Notes: generated by a model from the letters alone, not told the origin. Counted from the stretch's first letter, positions 13,908 to 28,011 are shown. The stretch is 64,000 bases of DNA from Pieris napi (GCF_905475465.1 NC_062236.1:10178001-10242000), one strand, 5' to 3'. Made by a program: numbers and translations.

Positions 13908-14006
13908 ATGATTTTAGAAATAATATTAGTTATTATTTCTAAAATCATTTTCATAAAATTATTCATGATTTTAGAAATAATATTAGTTATTTCTAAAATC
14001 ATGAAT
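13908..14006. repeat. Two tandem near-identical perfect hairpins
   Basis: The first palindrome (13908-13948) has 18-bp arms starting ATGATTTTAGAAATAATA; the second (13961-14006) has 20-bp arms starting ATTCATGATTTTAGAAATAA around a 6-base loop. They share the same arm sequence and are 12 bases apart. Probably the remains of a foldback element. Confidence 0.75.
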
Positions 14007-14093
14007 ATTATCAAAACAACTAATTCACCCGGCGAACTTCGTATCACCTACATTTATTTCTGTAAAACTTATTTTATTTTATCTTTTGTTTTT

Positions 14094-14212
14094 TTAGAAC
14101 AGGGGCATACGGGCAGGAGACTCACCTAATATTAAGTGATACCGCCGCCCATGGACACTCTCAATGTCAGAGGGCTCGCGAGTGCGTTGCCGGCCTTTTA
14201 AGAATTGGTACG
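14094..14212 (-). mobile_element. LINE tail fragment
   Basis: Contains AATTCTTAAAAGGCCGGCAA, CATGGGCGGCGGTATCACTT and CTCCTGCCCGTATGCC on the minus strand: the 3' end of the same LINE as at 57.8 kb. Confidence 0.65.
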
Positions 14213-16174
14213 CTATCTACATAATCAAATCCTAAACAGTTATACACTCAATCAATTTAAAGCTTTCTGATATACTATAGTTTTTGTCTTTTTTTACGGT
14301 GTGTAAATATATAAAGATGATGTTTTGTATTGGATTTGAAAATTAAATTATTTATGCTTATGTTTTTATTATATTACACAGGAACTTTAGAAGCTCTTTT
14401 AAAATGTATGAAAGCTCGTTGATCTTATTTTTGAAATGACAATGGTTTACTATTGATTGATGACATTGTTACTACTTTACCATTATTTACTGTGAGGAAA
14501 ATATTATATAATGCCAAAATACTGTATGAATTAGATGAAAACAGTATTATCAGTATTGTAATTAATTAGCACTGTCAGTACATACATAATAGCGTGATAG
14601 CTAATTATCACGTAATTATATAGACATATGTACATGATCAAGAGGTCAGAGGTTATAAGTAGGAAATTTTACAGTTCAATGCAGTTTTATTTATAAGATA
14701 AATGTTACAGAGCTTAATATAACATACATTGTTGGATATACAATAAATATGACGTCATGACCTTCGGGTGAGATTAAATTTGCATGCGTGTTCAATTTAT
14801 TTATCGTATTTTAAGAGAGATAGAAGGTTGAAAGGACGAAGGTTGGAAAGACGAAACGAGTTGCTGTGGACCAAAAACATTTAATATTTCCATATTCAAA
14901 GACAACGAATGTTACTTCACAATACTGTTGAAATACCGGAATCGAATAGACCATGGTGACGTGGTGACGATATTAAACTGATGAAACCAGCAATTGGCAG
15001 AAACAGGACAGGGCGAGCTGGAAGTTTCTCGTTTCAGACGCCAAGACAAAAAAAAACGCAGAGGCAGCGACATTAGTAACGGGCAATCAAAAATTCCCAT
15101 AAGGTCCGAAATAACAGAACCGGCCAATCTCTAACAATACTAATTAAGATTAGTCTGTATCGCTAAACGTGTATTATTGTGCGTCTAAAATACATATGAA
15201 TTGTCCGCAATACTAGTAAATCTAGTACAGATTTTACAGTGAAACCTACCACTTTCTCTTAACATATAAATCTATAGTGATAATTAAATAAAGCAGTAAA
15301 ACAAGTTGCTTTCTTAGTATATAATGAGATACACTTCCTTCAGAGAGTTTCAGTTCATCAGTATGTTTGTATAGGTATGTATACCTACTAGAAATAGCCG
15401 ATGTAGTTTTTTCTTTACAAGAGCTCATTCACCTCATTGTAACCTGGCATTTGACTGAAAATGTGGGAATTTATACGCGTTTTTTTTTAGAAAACTGGAA
15501 AGGAATTGTAATGCAGCTCAATTTATTTGTATATTATTTATTTTAAGTTTGTGAATCGGCTACTATCTATTTTTCAAACCCGAAAATGTGGTGTGATGAG
15601 GGGTGTCCAACCCAAAAAAAATATTTTTTATTTTTTAGAATTTTTTTTTGGTTTTATTTCTTTATGATACAGCATTGAAAAATACATACAAATCTTAATT
15701 TTCCGGAAAACCGAACAGTGTCTGGGGTAGCAGACCTACGTTTTTAGTACATACCAAAATGTTCCATGTTGCTAGGTACTAAAAAGGTAGGCTAGGCATT
15801 AAGGAGAAACGAAATTCGCGGGGGAAGCTAGTTTAATTATACAATTTAAAATAATCTACTACATTGGAAAACAAAGAATACAACAACAGAGACTTAACAT
15901 CAAACAATACGTGACTTCAACATTGGTGATAAAGAAAAATATTTTGCGGCGACATTTCTCTATATACGAAACAAAGCGTCCTATAATAGACAGACAAAAG
16001 TTGAATAAGTCGATGGGATTCTACAAGAACGAGACAAAGCTCTGATTTAGTGTTAAAAATTTAAAGAAAACCAGCAAAGCTCAAAGGCGACTGAGTCAAT
16101 AGGAAATGACAAAGCAAAATCTTGTACATAATATGTAAGCTAAGTACAACAAACCATTGTTAAACAATTTTTTT

Positions 16175-16255
16175 ATGTAATAGGAGGCAAACGGGCAGGA
16201 GGCTCATCTGGTGTTAAGTGATACCGTCGCCCATGGACACTCACATTGTTAAATT
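16175..16255 (-). mobile_element. LINE tail fragment
   Basis: Minus strand GTGTCCATGGGCGACGGTAT and AGCCTCCTGCCCGTTTGCCT, then CCTATT and a T-rich region on the plus strand. Only the 3' UTR is kept. Confidence 0.6.
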
Positions 16256-16749
16256 AAATTTCTATGATTCATGATCGATATTTGTATATAAACACACAAT
16301 ACATACTATTAGGTATTCTTTGAATAAAATGATGTAAGCAAAGCTTCTGAAAACCTGTAAAAACAATTTACAAGTCTTATCAATTAACATAAAGTGAAAA
16401 AGATGACGTCATGTATTACAAAAAATTCAATTACTTTCTTGACTTTAATTGATCTATATTTATATAGTATACACATATAAATTGACAAAGGCAGCCGTAA
16501 TACCGATATGATAGAGGTCTTTGCGACAGCGTAACAACAATGCAGGTGTAAATTAAAATATATTTATTTTTAATTTTCTTTGTTCAAAAACAAAGAAACT
16601 CGAAAACAAAGTGCGCCTGCGATTAATGAGTACATGAACAATTAATTAGTATTCTTTTAAGGAAATAATATTTATACACGCAAAATTTGTTAAACCATAG
16701 AAATTCAAAAATTCCCATGATGTATTTTTACAGGCATTTTTATTTGATA

Positions 16750-17302
16750 CTAGCTGACCTGGCTAACTTCGTTCCGCCCTACAACCTTATAATATTGTTG
16801 TTACTTTAATTTAACTTATTTTAGGATTTCATTAATGTTAAGTATTACATTAAAACAACTTTTTTGCAAATACAGAAATGTTTTATTGCTTGCCATTGCG
16901 AAAGAAGAATGGCAGTTTTACACATTAGGCATCTTCTCTCTAGCGTCAATATGGCGATACTGCATGTTAAGCACTTTCTGATATCCAACATCTTTTGATC
17001 AGGATCAAAGCATGGTTATGCATCTCTTCATTCACCTCAATTCGAAATTCGATCTGAATTTCTTGAACTGACACGAATTCGACGTAAAATGATGCGTAGT
17101 TTTGTCAACAGATGGCACCATATGGTTTTTGCATTCGTAAAATTAATTTATTTATTTATTGTTACTCGATAACTCATCCGATATTTTATTCTGCTATTCG
17201 GGACGGAAACAAATCCAACAAATCAAAAACCATGGCAATCGGTCCAGCCGTTCTCGAGTTATAAGTGTTGTAACAAACACGACTTTCTTTTATATATATA
17301 GA
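16750..17302 (-). mobile_element. Short non-autonomous Helitron
   Basis: Read on the minus strand it starts TCTATATATATAAAAG and ends ...GTCAGCTAG, and sits exactly between an A and a T (17303 and 16749 on that strand). A TC start, a CTAG end and A/T insertion are the hallmarks of Helitrons. The internal phrase GAGAACGGCTGGACCGATTG is a common one in insect Helitron-like repeats. 553 bp, no Rep/helicase. Confidence 0.75.
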
Positions 17303-17359
17303 TTGTTCTTATAACAAAAACGGTACTCATAAATTTAATTTTAAGCTAATTATAGAACT

Positions 17360-17600
17360 GCAGTTGGCTTAGTGGGTTTAGCGTGCGACTCTCATCCCTG
17401 AAGTCATAGGTTCGAACCCCAGCTGTACACCAATGGACTTTGTGCGCATATAACGCTCGTAAGAATGGAAAACATCGTGAGTTGGCATGCCTTAGCCCCA
17501 AAAAGTCGACTGCGTGTATCAGGCACAGAAGACTGATCACCCACTCACCAATTAAGAAAATGAATCAGAAATCTGAGGCCCAGACCCTAAAAGGTTGTTA
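17360..17600 (+). repeat. tRNA-related SINE
   Basis: Starts TTGGCTTAGTGGGTTTAGCG (A-box region) and has GGTTCGAACCCCAGCTGTAC (B box), then CCAATGGACTTTGTGCGCAT and GGCATGCCTTAG. The tail carries a TAA-rich microsatellite (about 17597-17613). It is the most complete member of a family also seen at 9.4, 10.2, 11.0, 12.1, 38.5 and 57.3 kb. Confidence 0.7.
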
Positions 17601-20600
17601 TAATAATAATAATAAAAATCTTTATTTATGACAAAAGGGTTGTCACTGAATTCATATATCGCTAGTCCCCACAATAGGGAGGCCCTGTCTTGTGGGTAAC
17701 AAGTGTGTTGTAAAGCCAGTTTTCTTTTTTTCAGTTTTCTTTTGTTCTAATGTTTAAGAAAATTATTACCAATTATAGAGACTCGAGTTTTGTAACCATA
17801 CGAGAACAGTCAGTTTGACTTTCAGATTGCAGTAGATAATTCAAAATACGACTATGAAATTGAAATGAATACTTATAAGTCGAGATTCGGCGCTAAGTAT
17901 CAGACTACTCGATATATCGCATACTATTGCGATTTAATTCTCAGATTTGAGGTTTTGTTAGTTGGAAGTATAAGATAAAAATAAAAATTTAATAACATCA
18001 AATTAAATCGAGACTATAGAGCTACAATAATAACATTATATGTATCTGCGCACGCGTTGTCAATGTGATCGTCTTTTGATCTACTTATCTTAAAATAGCA
18101 TTGTTATTCTATTCCCAAGTATCACTTGCATTTTGCGGTTGTTTCGTTACATTGGATATTTGATAGCGATCTTGTTTGACACTATAACATTAATCAAATC
18201 TTTTTTCTACAGCTATTTATACAGCTTTTTTATTCTCATTGCGGTGTTACCCATTTAAATGATAAAGAAAAACGTCCACTACTACCTTATACGTTTGTAT
18301 AGTAACATCAACAATTTTCTTAAAAAATGCCTTGTAAAGAACATCAAATCCACAGCCTACATCAAGCAATGTTTTTATATTTCATTGAATGAAACAATAC
18401 TTAACGGAAGTAGAAACAAAAAGGCCTCATATGTATTCCACGAAATACAATTGAAGACAGTCCTTATGGCTACAAAAAGTAATTTTCAATTAGAATGAAC
18501 TGTTATTGAAGTTAAAAAGAGATAAATTCTAAAATCCTTTCATAGTTGATTCAGCAATATATGTAATTTATCAGTAGGCTGCGTCAAAAAGTAGCAAACA
18601 CTAAATAGTATGTAAATATAATTTACTATTGAATATTTATTGGTTTTATTCCTTAGAGATTTAACCTTCATAGTCAGAGGTCTCATCGGCACGCAATAAA
18701 ATAATCAGTAACGATTATTGCTTGTCATGCGCTCAGCAAGTTTTTTTGATAGCTATAGTTTAATTTGGCGCCTCCATTGCTCAGCGGTTAAGGAGCTACT
18801 GAAATCGATTCCCGATGAATTCATAATTGTTTTGTTTTGATAAGCATCACTTAATAATGATGAATAAAACGAAGCGTGAAATATGAATGCTTGCCTTGAA
18901 TTAATTTAATGTGCGTTATTCTGACGCAGGCTTTTCTTATAAGCGCCGCGCATTAATTAATATATTATATCATAATTATTTAATGCGCGTCGTGTTTTTG
19001 TCAATACAATCATTAATTTTTTCAAATTAAGTTTTATAAAACAAAAATTTCTTAAGAGATTTGTTTCCCCTATCTAATTATCTTATTACCGCCTGCATTA
19101 CCCATTAAGATATAACGATACAAAGGCCAGTCAATTGTTAGTCAAATCATTTTTCTTATTTTACTTTATTAATTTTATTATAAAATAACTAATATACTGA
19201 AAAGTTTTTACCTATTTTACTTCTACGGAGACTACACATAAACATTATTATTACATATTATTAGACAAGTTATCTAATAAACAAAAATAACTAGTAAATT
19301 ATAAATATAGGAAGTGATTGAAGAAGGACACGATACAAACGTACAAATTATTATCATAGATAAAAATCGATGAAGTAATGTTATATTTACTGTATACAAT
19401 AATTTATGTGCTATTGTGGCACAAATTTTTACAAATACAAACGATGCAAAAATGATAAATATTAATAATTATTTTGCTTTGAAGCATTGATAGAGGTCTA
19501 CAGAGCAAGAATGATTCTGAATAGTCGAATACCGCATCAATAAGAAAATTAAAACTGAAAACCAAGACGCACTGTCGTCACACGGTAAACAAAATTGGAA
19601 ACTGAGTCATATCATACTCATATTTCTGGGTAAATAACCCAAAATAAATATAACGATTTCACGGCCTGTTCTGTCATCAGCCGCTAACCGACGGACATTC
19701 GTACACCTACTGAATATAAACACGATTATCTAGACTTTTATTAATGCAAAGAATTGCATTGCTACCGCACGCGAAAAGAGAAATCGACATATTTTAGCAG
19801 CGATTCAACATTCACAATATTATGTGAGCGAATTAAAAATAATTTGAGGCACACTTTTAATTACCTTATAATTAGACACAATTTCACTATTTTACAACAA
19901 CATAAACTACGGCGGAATGGTCCAGAAATGCACGTTTTGTGAACTTTTCCCGAAAAATCAAGGGTCAAATTTTACATAATATTAGTTTTGTAACGGCACG
20001 CGTGACGTGCTTTCCCGCTCACCGTTTACGTGGGACTGAATATAAATTAAGCGACACGCCATTGTTGCGGCTGACAATTTGCATTACCAAATTGATCGGC
20101 GCGTGCGCAAGGTGTACCTGTACCTGTCGCACTTGGCAGAGCCTAAACTTTGTGTTTATAGGTCAGAAGCAAACATAGCTTTTACAAAGATAACTGTCCT
20201 TAAAGTGTGTTACAGAATTACGTGTTTACTACGCATCAAAGATGAGAACTCCTAGCCATCAAAACCGCATCTTTTTTCATGAGAACTAAAAAGAAGCTGC
20301 AACTCGCCCGCCCTGTAACTGCACGTTACCACAGTACCTATGGTGTTCAGTAAGAAAGCAACGACGTTGTATTACTAGACGTAGCATTTTTATATTCAGC
20401 CTCTATTTATTATATAATATTTTACAGCATACAATATATTGCGTTGTCTAAGCAGCCGTCAAGATGTATTAGATTTCTGAAATTTCTGCAAAGCCAGGAA
20501 TCCAGTAACACTATTTGTTTTATAAACTGTATACAAAGGAATCATTAAATACATCCGTTGTAAGACGCAAACAGGACGTTATTACTGTCTATATTCTTAA

Positions 20601-21101
20601 AGAACTTCACCGCAGTTTGCTTCATCAAATTGTAGATAAGCTAATAACAGATCAGGCCGGGAGATTTCATTTAACAATTTTAGATACATTAATTTTGTAA
20701 GGTTTCAATTACGACATTATATACTTATACCATAGTCTGTAAAAAATCTCTTTTACCTGCTCATTATATTCTAGCGGTATTACTTCTAACTTAAAAATAT
20801 GTATGTAGTTATATAATGCTTTGTCGCGTTCATCTTTAATTACTTAATAACAAAATTTTCACTAACATTTAAAAATTCACATTACATTCATTCATAAAAA
20901 AACCTTAAACAATATCTTGTCAACCTGTTCTATGCTGATACAGAAAGTATTCTTATTGTTCAAAAATAGTGTAATTATAAATTGCGTTATGTAGAAATTA
21001 TTGTCAAGTACAGTTAACATGCCAAAAGGAACTGGCTGCCACAACACAGAGAATCCGATTGTGGGGGCTAGTGCACTTCATTTTACATAAATATCCTGTT
21101 G

Positions 21102-21320
21102 TCTACTATATAAAAATTAGTCGGGTTTTCCTTCCTGACGCTATAACTCCAGAACGCACGAACCGATTTCCACGGTTTTGCATTCGTTGGAAAGGTCTCG
21201 GGCTTATAGCAAAGAAAATTCAGGAAAAATTTCAACAGAAAAGCGGGATCACGAAACGAAATGTTACCTACATAAAACGAAGCCATCTGGTGGCGAAACG
21301 GAGTTCGCCGAGTTTGCTAG
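21102..21320 (+). mobile_element. Short non-autonomous Helitron
   Basis: Begins TCTACTATATAAAAATTAGT and ends with a perfect hairpin (GGCGAA..TTCGCC, about 21291-21308) followed by GAGTTTGCTAG and T. The hairpin just before CTAG is the Helitron 3' signature. The left flanking base is G rather than A. It lies directly upstream of a LINE tail. Confidence 0.72.
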
Positions 21321-21339
21321 TTGTGTATAATAAAGTTTT

Positions 21340-21895
21340 TCTTTCAGCTATTCGTGCAATCTATAATTTAAAATGTAGGGAATCTCTGAGAGATAAATTC
21401 AAGGAAATATACTTAAGTTTCCCTCGCAATATATTTATGAAAATATTATGTATGTATATAAAAATAGTGATAAGTTTACTAGCACAGAACATACGCACAA
21501 TGTTAATACTCGGCACAAACGCAGGCTGACAAAGTTAGTAATTCTTTTTTGGGAAAAAGGATAATCTTCTTTAATAAAATCCCAGAGGCTCTTTTATCTC
21601 TGCCTTTTAATAAATTTAAGAGATGTATTAAAGAAAAGCTGTGTAAAAAGGCTTACTATAAAGTTAACGATTATCTATTTGATAAAAAGCCTGGGACCAG
21701 TGCTAGACAGGCTACTTCTAATTAATTTGCGATATTTGTTTTATAATAAGTGTTGTTTGATGATTTGCTATTTTAAAAAAGTACTGAGAGTGTTTTTACG
21801 CCGGCTTGTTCTTTCGGCAGGCAGTTTCAAATTTAATGACGTGGAATAAGCGATACCTGTATCTTATGTTCCATAATAAACATATTTTATTTTAT
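21340..21895 (+). mobile_element. 3' end of a jockey-like LINE, 5'-truncated
   Basis: Translating with one frame shift near 21545 gives the C-terminal part of a jockey-type reverse transcriptase: CRESLRDKFKEI, NTRHKRRLTKLV, FFNKIPEALLSLPFNKFKRC and KKAYYKVNDYLFDKKPG. It is followed by a 3' UTR ending in ATTTTATTTTATTT-like repeats. A dead 5'-truncated insertion. Confidence 0.75.
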
Positions 21896-22967
21896 TTATT
21901 ATCTAGAGGACATATTAGAGTAGGAGTAAAGTATTGAGATATTGAAACCAAGTCATCTGTTGGACTTTGTAAACCACAACCTCACCGACCTTGGGAAACT
22001 TACGACTGATTCGTCGCTTTTGCTCCTCACACCAGAAACTCGTATTTATATCTCGATAAATACCTTTAAATAGACAAAATTGAATCGTCATTAATAAGTT
22101 GAATCTACGAATAGTTTTTAAATGTAAATTGGGATTATTATTATTCTCTTCAGATTTGTTTATTTAAATACACTTGAATAATTAATACGATGTCTTGTTG
22201 ACGATGTTTTAAGTTCATAGGAAACCAAATAATAACATTAATTCTTATATAAAGAGAGTCTTTGCAGGTTCAAAACATCGCAGTACATGCTGCTGGACTG
22301 TCAGGAGTATGGAGCATTTAGGTACGAATAAGAATAAAAAACGATAGTGGCTTTGACAAAAGCTTCATTGCCCCAGTTAATGACAAACCCCGAACCCAGA
22401 ACATACCTGGAGAATCTACGCGAACGAATAGTTCAGCCTTCAACACCAGGTGGTTCGGCATCCCATGAAATATAGTCCCAGAAGATTAAAGTATCTATAT
22501 ATATCCATAATAAAGTCTCTTCTATGTTAGGGGAGATTATAAGTAAATTAATTTAAAAATGAGGTCAAAATAACGTTGGTTAAAATAAAGAATATTTCAT
22601 TTGATTAAGTGCTAATTAATATTATATATATAATATTGTTGTTTTCGCATAGGGACCAGTACACGCAAATGGCAATAATGCGCAAATCTAAATCGGCGTG
22701 GGTCACCAAACCAGTACGAAGGTGACATTAGATGGAATCGTTCCACGAGGAATGTGCGTCACTTAGATAAACTATTGAACCAGCTAAGTAGGGCTTGCAA
22801 CGTAACATGTCATCAAAACATATCGTAGTTACTAGGTAAGATTTTTTGTCCCTGACATCCCTTCAATTTCGAATTACATCGGTCATAAAGAGCTCAATTC
22901 ACGTGGAGTATCGAAATTAAGGATATAATTGCGGAATCTTTTCCCATTTAATTACTTTCAAAAAAGG

Positions 22968-23105
22968 AGCGTTCCAATTCTTAAAAGGCTGGAAATGCAC
23001 TCGCAAACTCTCTGGCATTGAGTGACCATGGGCGGCGGTATCACTTAACATCAGGTGAGCCTCATGCCCCTTTGCCTTCTGTTCTATAAAACTTAAAAAA
23101 AATAC
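22968..23105 (+). mobile_element. LINE tail fragment with A-rich end
   Basis: TTCTTAAAAGGCTGGAAATG, CATGGGCGGCGGTATCACTT and CTTCTGTTCTATAAAAC, ending in an A run. Same family, plus orientation. Confidence 0.65.
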
Positions 23106-24099
23106 GGAATACGGCGGTAAGTATGCCTAACTTCTAGGCCAATTTTCTAACTCGTATCTAACGTTCTTCAATTCGTAATATAATTGTTTGATACCCCTTA
23201 AGATTAATACGGGCTTTTGACAACTTTAACCCTGGAACGAGAAAGTGCTATACGCCATGCTAAATGCTATGTATGTGATGTACATCCAAACAACTTAAAA
23301 TTATATGGTCAAGGACCAAAAAGGTTAACAACACATATAAAAGAGATGTAACAATTGCGTAACTGCAGTAAAATTTTATCGTAGTGCGAATGAATTCGTA
23401 ACACAACACCTATTTAGTGTTCGTTTTACGAGTTTACAATATACCTACTTAATAAACCGCTGTTATAAGGGATTCAAATTTGTTTATTTTTTCAAAACAT
23501 CTAAAAATGCGAAGGAGAAGATTTACAATACGACGGGTATTTCTATAACGTTTTTCCATTATTTGAAAAAATTATAAAAATGCTGAACCATCACAATACT
23601 CCGGACTAACCACTAGATCAGGCCACGCGTGGGGCCTGTCATGCGATACTATGAAGCAAAACCGCAGAGACCAGGTAAATGCTAAACAGAAAACACCGCG
23701 CTTCAAGGCAGAAAGAAAAAAAACATTTATAATCACACAAAACATTACCAATGAAAGATAAAACTAATAATAAATAAAGATGGAATGCACTGTTACAATT
23801 TAGCCTCAGTACCTCGCTGTGGACACTTGGGCATGGCTTTGGACCACAACACTGATTAAGGATACAGTACAGACTTCATAACAAGAATATAATGTACTAG
23901 CAGACCGGCCAAGCGTTGCTGTAGCTAAGGTTTTTGTTATATTACATAGTTGCAAACTATTCAAGGGAAACGGTAGGAGAACACCATTAAATTGTAGCTT
24001 ATGTGAAACGTTGGTACTTTCAACACAGCGCCATCTGTTAGAATTGTAACTATCAAATAATAAACTAATATTTTGCAATAAAATAATATTGCGGGTATA

Positions 24100-24237
24100 A
24101 ATTGAGATGAGCTATCCTATCTTTTCAGTTGGATCAAACTACACACGGTGTGCAAATTTGATTGATATCGGTTTGGTAGTTTAGGAGTCCATAGCGGACG
24201 AACAACGTGACACGTAATTTATATATATTAAGATTTA
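24100..24237 (+). repeat. RTE-like LINE tail
   Basis: Ends TTAGGAGTCCATAGCGGACG, AACAACGTGACACGTAATTT and ATATATATTAAGAT, a 3' tail seen on RTE-type LINEs and their SINE partners in insects. Identification is by pattern only. Confidence 0.45.
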
Positions 24238-26569
24238 TAGTATTGGAAATGCAATTTAATTAAATTCTCCAAACCTATGAAGATATGGCATCTACACGGA
24301 AGATATTGGAATAATTTGTATGCAGACAAACACAGGTGTTTTTATTCCAACTCTCAAAGCCTAATGGGACGGATGTGTATGAACACCGAAAAGTGCGAGT
24401 TACACAGGACCGACTTTACGTACTCATCCAATCCGACCCGCTCGAACAATAAACCTATGAAGCAGTTAATAAATTAAATGTCATATGTATCAAATGTTTA
24501 ATCAAAATAAATTTGTGAAAGACTGCTTTAAAATAACGAACGTAAGAAAACAATTAAAAGTACATCAATAAAAACTGACGTTTCGATAATTTATCAACCC
24601 GGGACATCTAGAGGTCAATACACATCAATATATAGTCAATAATCAAATAGGAAAGTTTTAATCACAAATTAAATAATTTCCTAGTTGCTATACACGAAAA
24701 GATTAAATTGATATATAGAGGTACTTAGAAATTACTTTTAAATTAACAGTTTTTGGCTTATTATCATTATAAAGCCGAATAACTTTTGATGAATAATTTG
24801 GATTGAAAAAAAAAACAGTTTTTCTGTCAAATATATGAAGCGTTCTTTTGCAAGGAACGCCCGATCGACCCACATAAAAAAATCGGAGTTGTATGAAAAG
24901 GAGCAAAATCGTTGTCGTTGTCGAGAAAAAAGTAAAATCTAGTTATTTCACGAGTTTCACTGTTTCCAGGCCCTAGAACTCAAATTTATAGTCTCCACAT
25001 AAGAATTTAACAGGTCCGACTGAGATTTTAAAATGAATTTAACCTTTAAATTACAATTACGGAATACGGTTCCAAACCCCCCAAATCGCGGGCTTTCGCC
25101 TAGCGCACTTCGCACCCCAATGACATAAGGTTGCTGGAAGCGAAAATCGTTTGATTCGCTCGAAAATAACAACTGTTCCTAAGGTCATTGCCATTGCCAC
25201 CACATCGCACTGCGCAATTGATTTTGTTGCTATAACGCTAGTAAGTTTCACTGTGGATTTTTAAATTGTAATAATAAATATACACTGTTTTTGCTATATA
25301 TATGTGCGTAATTAAGTTTTTCGTAGAAAAAGTAGCACATATCGTATCTCAAGAATTATATTCCTACTTGGAGCATTCTTCAGTAGGTATTATAAACAAA
25401 GTATCAAATTTAATTAGATGTTATTGTAGATAAATACAGGACAGGTAATTAGCCTAATCAATCATAAAGATTACATATTATAATTCCAATAATTAGGTAA
25501 CAAAGTCCAAAATACAATAATCAATTTATTTCTAAAATGTACATAACATTCCGAATGCATTCATTTGTTTTAATTGCATTGCCAAAGAAAAAAATATATT
25601 GTAGTTTTTATATTATGGCCTGAAACACGGGCACCGAACACCTAAGCGTTTTATTTAATTATTTAATCAATGATTTAAAAAAGCCACTCAATCAATGGAA
25701 AAAAATTGTCACCATTATTTCCTTTAAATCTCAATCTGCTCTGACTTCCGACAAATCGAAATAATGTTACTTATAAAACTAGATATGAAGCAAATTTTTG
25801 ATCAATTTTTTTCAATTCACTGGAATTATTGTCGACGTAAAATATTTTTCGAATCGAAGGTGTTTTCGTGTATAGTTTAAACTGGATTATATGATAAACA
25901 GTCAAAGATGCTATAAAATCGTTCACATGGTAAATAGTTATTAATTTCAAGAACTAGTGTACTGAAAATGTACTTAATATACGTGACAAATATTATTATT
26001 TATTTACACTTCGTTACGTTATTATATGTGTTGGAAAAGCAGAATTAAGTAATAAACACATATAAAAAACTGCATATTTAAGTTAAGAGTCAAAACTTGT
26101 CGAAATTTATGACCCCTATTTGTTTTCTGGTTAGGTTCATCGAAATTATTTGTCAAACAATTATGTTTGATGCTTATATTCTCTCTCGCAGGTTTTGACT
26201 CTCACGTTTCTGGCACCACTATGTAATTTACATAACTCAACGTCCGATGTTATGTATATAATGTGATATTCTTGAAAAACAATTGAAACGACGAGTGATC
26301 GCAAGAAACCGCGTAAATAATGTCATAAATCCGTTTATAAAGTTTTTTTGCCTATTTTCTGTTTCTACAACAAATAATGCTATAATAAAAACACTAAATC
26401 AATTGAATTAAATAATAATTAATTATTAAGTGTAGCTTAAGTTTTTATGTATGTATTTAATTTGGGCATGCCATCGGCGCCCCTAATCGAGGCATTATTA
26501 AATTTGGATTAACTAAATGGCTTTTGAATGACCCGGTGTTAACGTAGCGTTAATAATAAATATATGTAC

Positions 26570-27256
26570 TAGGGATGTGAAAAAATAATCGATTAATAAT
26601 CAATTATTTTTATAGTTGAAAATCAATCATAGTCGATTATTTTTATAATTGAAAATCAATCATAGTCGATTTTTCATCTGCCACCTCCCGACATTGTCTG
26701 GTCTTTTATAACCCGGACCTCGAACTATTAGGGATATTCGATATACAACGATGTTTACAATGCCATACATTGAATCCGATTCTTTGAAGATGTATTGATA
26801 TACTCGATGCATTAATGTTTTTTTGTAAAACATCGAAAGGATGATAAAACCAGTTTCTTTTACGAAAAATCAAGTTTGAATGGAACACTATAATTTAAAA
26901 GTAAAATAAATTTATTCAGCAGCACAAGACTACATACAATTAAAAAGACAACTCAGCATTTATTAAATTTCACCTAAAATCTATCAAAACGAGAATAAGT
27001 TAATTTCGATTTTGATTATTCTTAAACGTTAATTTGTGTTTATAATTTCTATTGTTAATTTTAATTAAAAAACCATGAAAAGTAAAATATTTAGGGTGCT
27101 TATTTTGAAATTAATTCAAAAATTAGGAAAGCATCGATTATTTTTTTAAGAAAAATCGATTATTTATTAATCGATTTATCATGCTAAAAAAATAATAGAT
27201 TAATAAAAAATCTATTTTTTTATGCAGAATGTAATAATATACATGTAATAAATGTA
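26570..27256. mobile_element. Second, inverted and end-damaged copy of the same hAT family
   Basis: The interior matches the 32.3-33.0 kb element in opposite orientation, including the ATCGAT-rich flanks and a central block at 26706-26888. The left terminus TAGGGATGTGA is intact. The right terminus stops matching at GCAGAATG, and the expected CACATCCCTA is replaced by about 20 AT-rich bases. Even so the 8-mer ATATGTAC occurs at 26562-26569 and 27257-27264, compatible with a target duplication. Confidence 0.8.
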
Positions 27257-28011
27257 ATATGTACTTTAATTGCCTCTTCACAAATTAACAAGATACATGA
27301 ATAGTAGAATTCTTGCAACAGGATTTCAATATAAAATACTGAGTTCCTAAAAAATCCTATAAAAATGAACAATGTTCGTTATATAGTACAATACAAAATA
27401 TGTCGCTGCATCATTTGCAATCGGATGTACGTTATTAACGTATGTCGCAAAGCAACGCAAGCGCAATAAGAATTGTGCAATTTAAATTATGCTTGTTAAG
27501 ATATGAGTGACAATCTTGACTCGATTTTTTTTATATAAATGATAGACCAGCATACTGAAAATTATTTATTTAAGGAATGCCTACAGGATGTGCATTGTGC
27601 AATGTTAGGTTTTATTTAATCATAATTACCTACTGATAGAAATTTTTAGGTCCATAGTCTATGTTTTATTTCAAGCATCAATTGAAGAGATTTAATACTT
27701 GATTTAACAAACGCCTTTCTGGTGATCGCCAAATCAGAACACTCTCTGGTTTTTGACATATTCAATTATTATAGAATAAACTTTACTCATTAATATTTTA
27801 ATGCCATGTAACAAATATAAAGAATTTGTTCAATTTCACAAATCACTACCTTCTTTAACACTCTTTTTTAATCAATTGCTACACAAAAACAAAAACTAAA
27901 CTCTACTAACTTTTTTCTAGAAGAAATACTCATTTGTTTCTTAAATATAAAATATGTAAAAAAAAATTAAAACAATAAAAATATAATGTTGTTAGGGACT
28001 AGAACTAAAGG

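Noticed and set aside
21059..21529. Plus-strand frame of 156 codons
   Set aside because: It runs across a Helitron and the start of a LINE tail; the apparent protein is a patchwork of repeat sequence.
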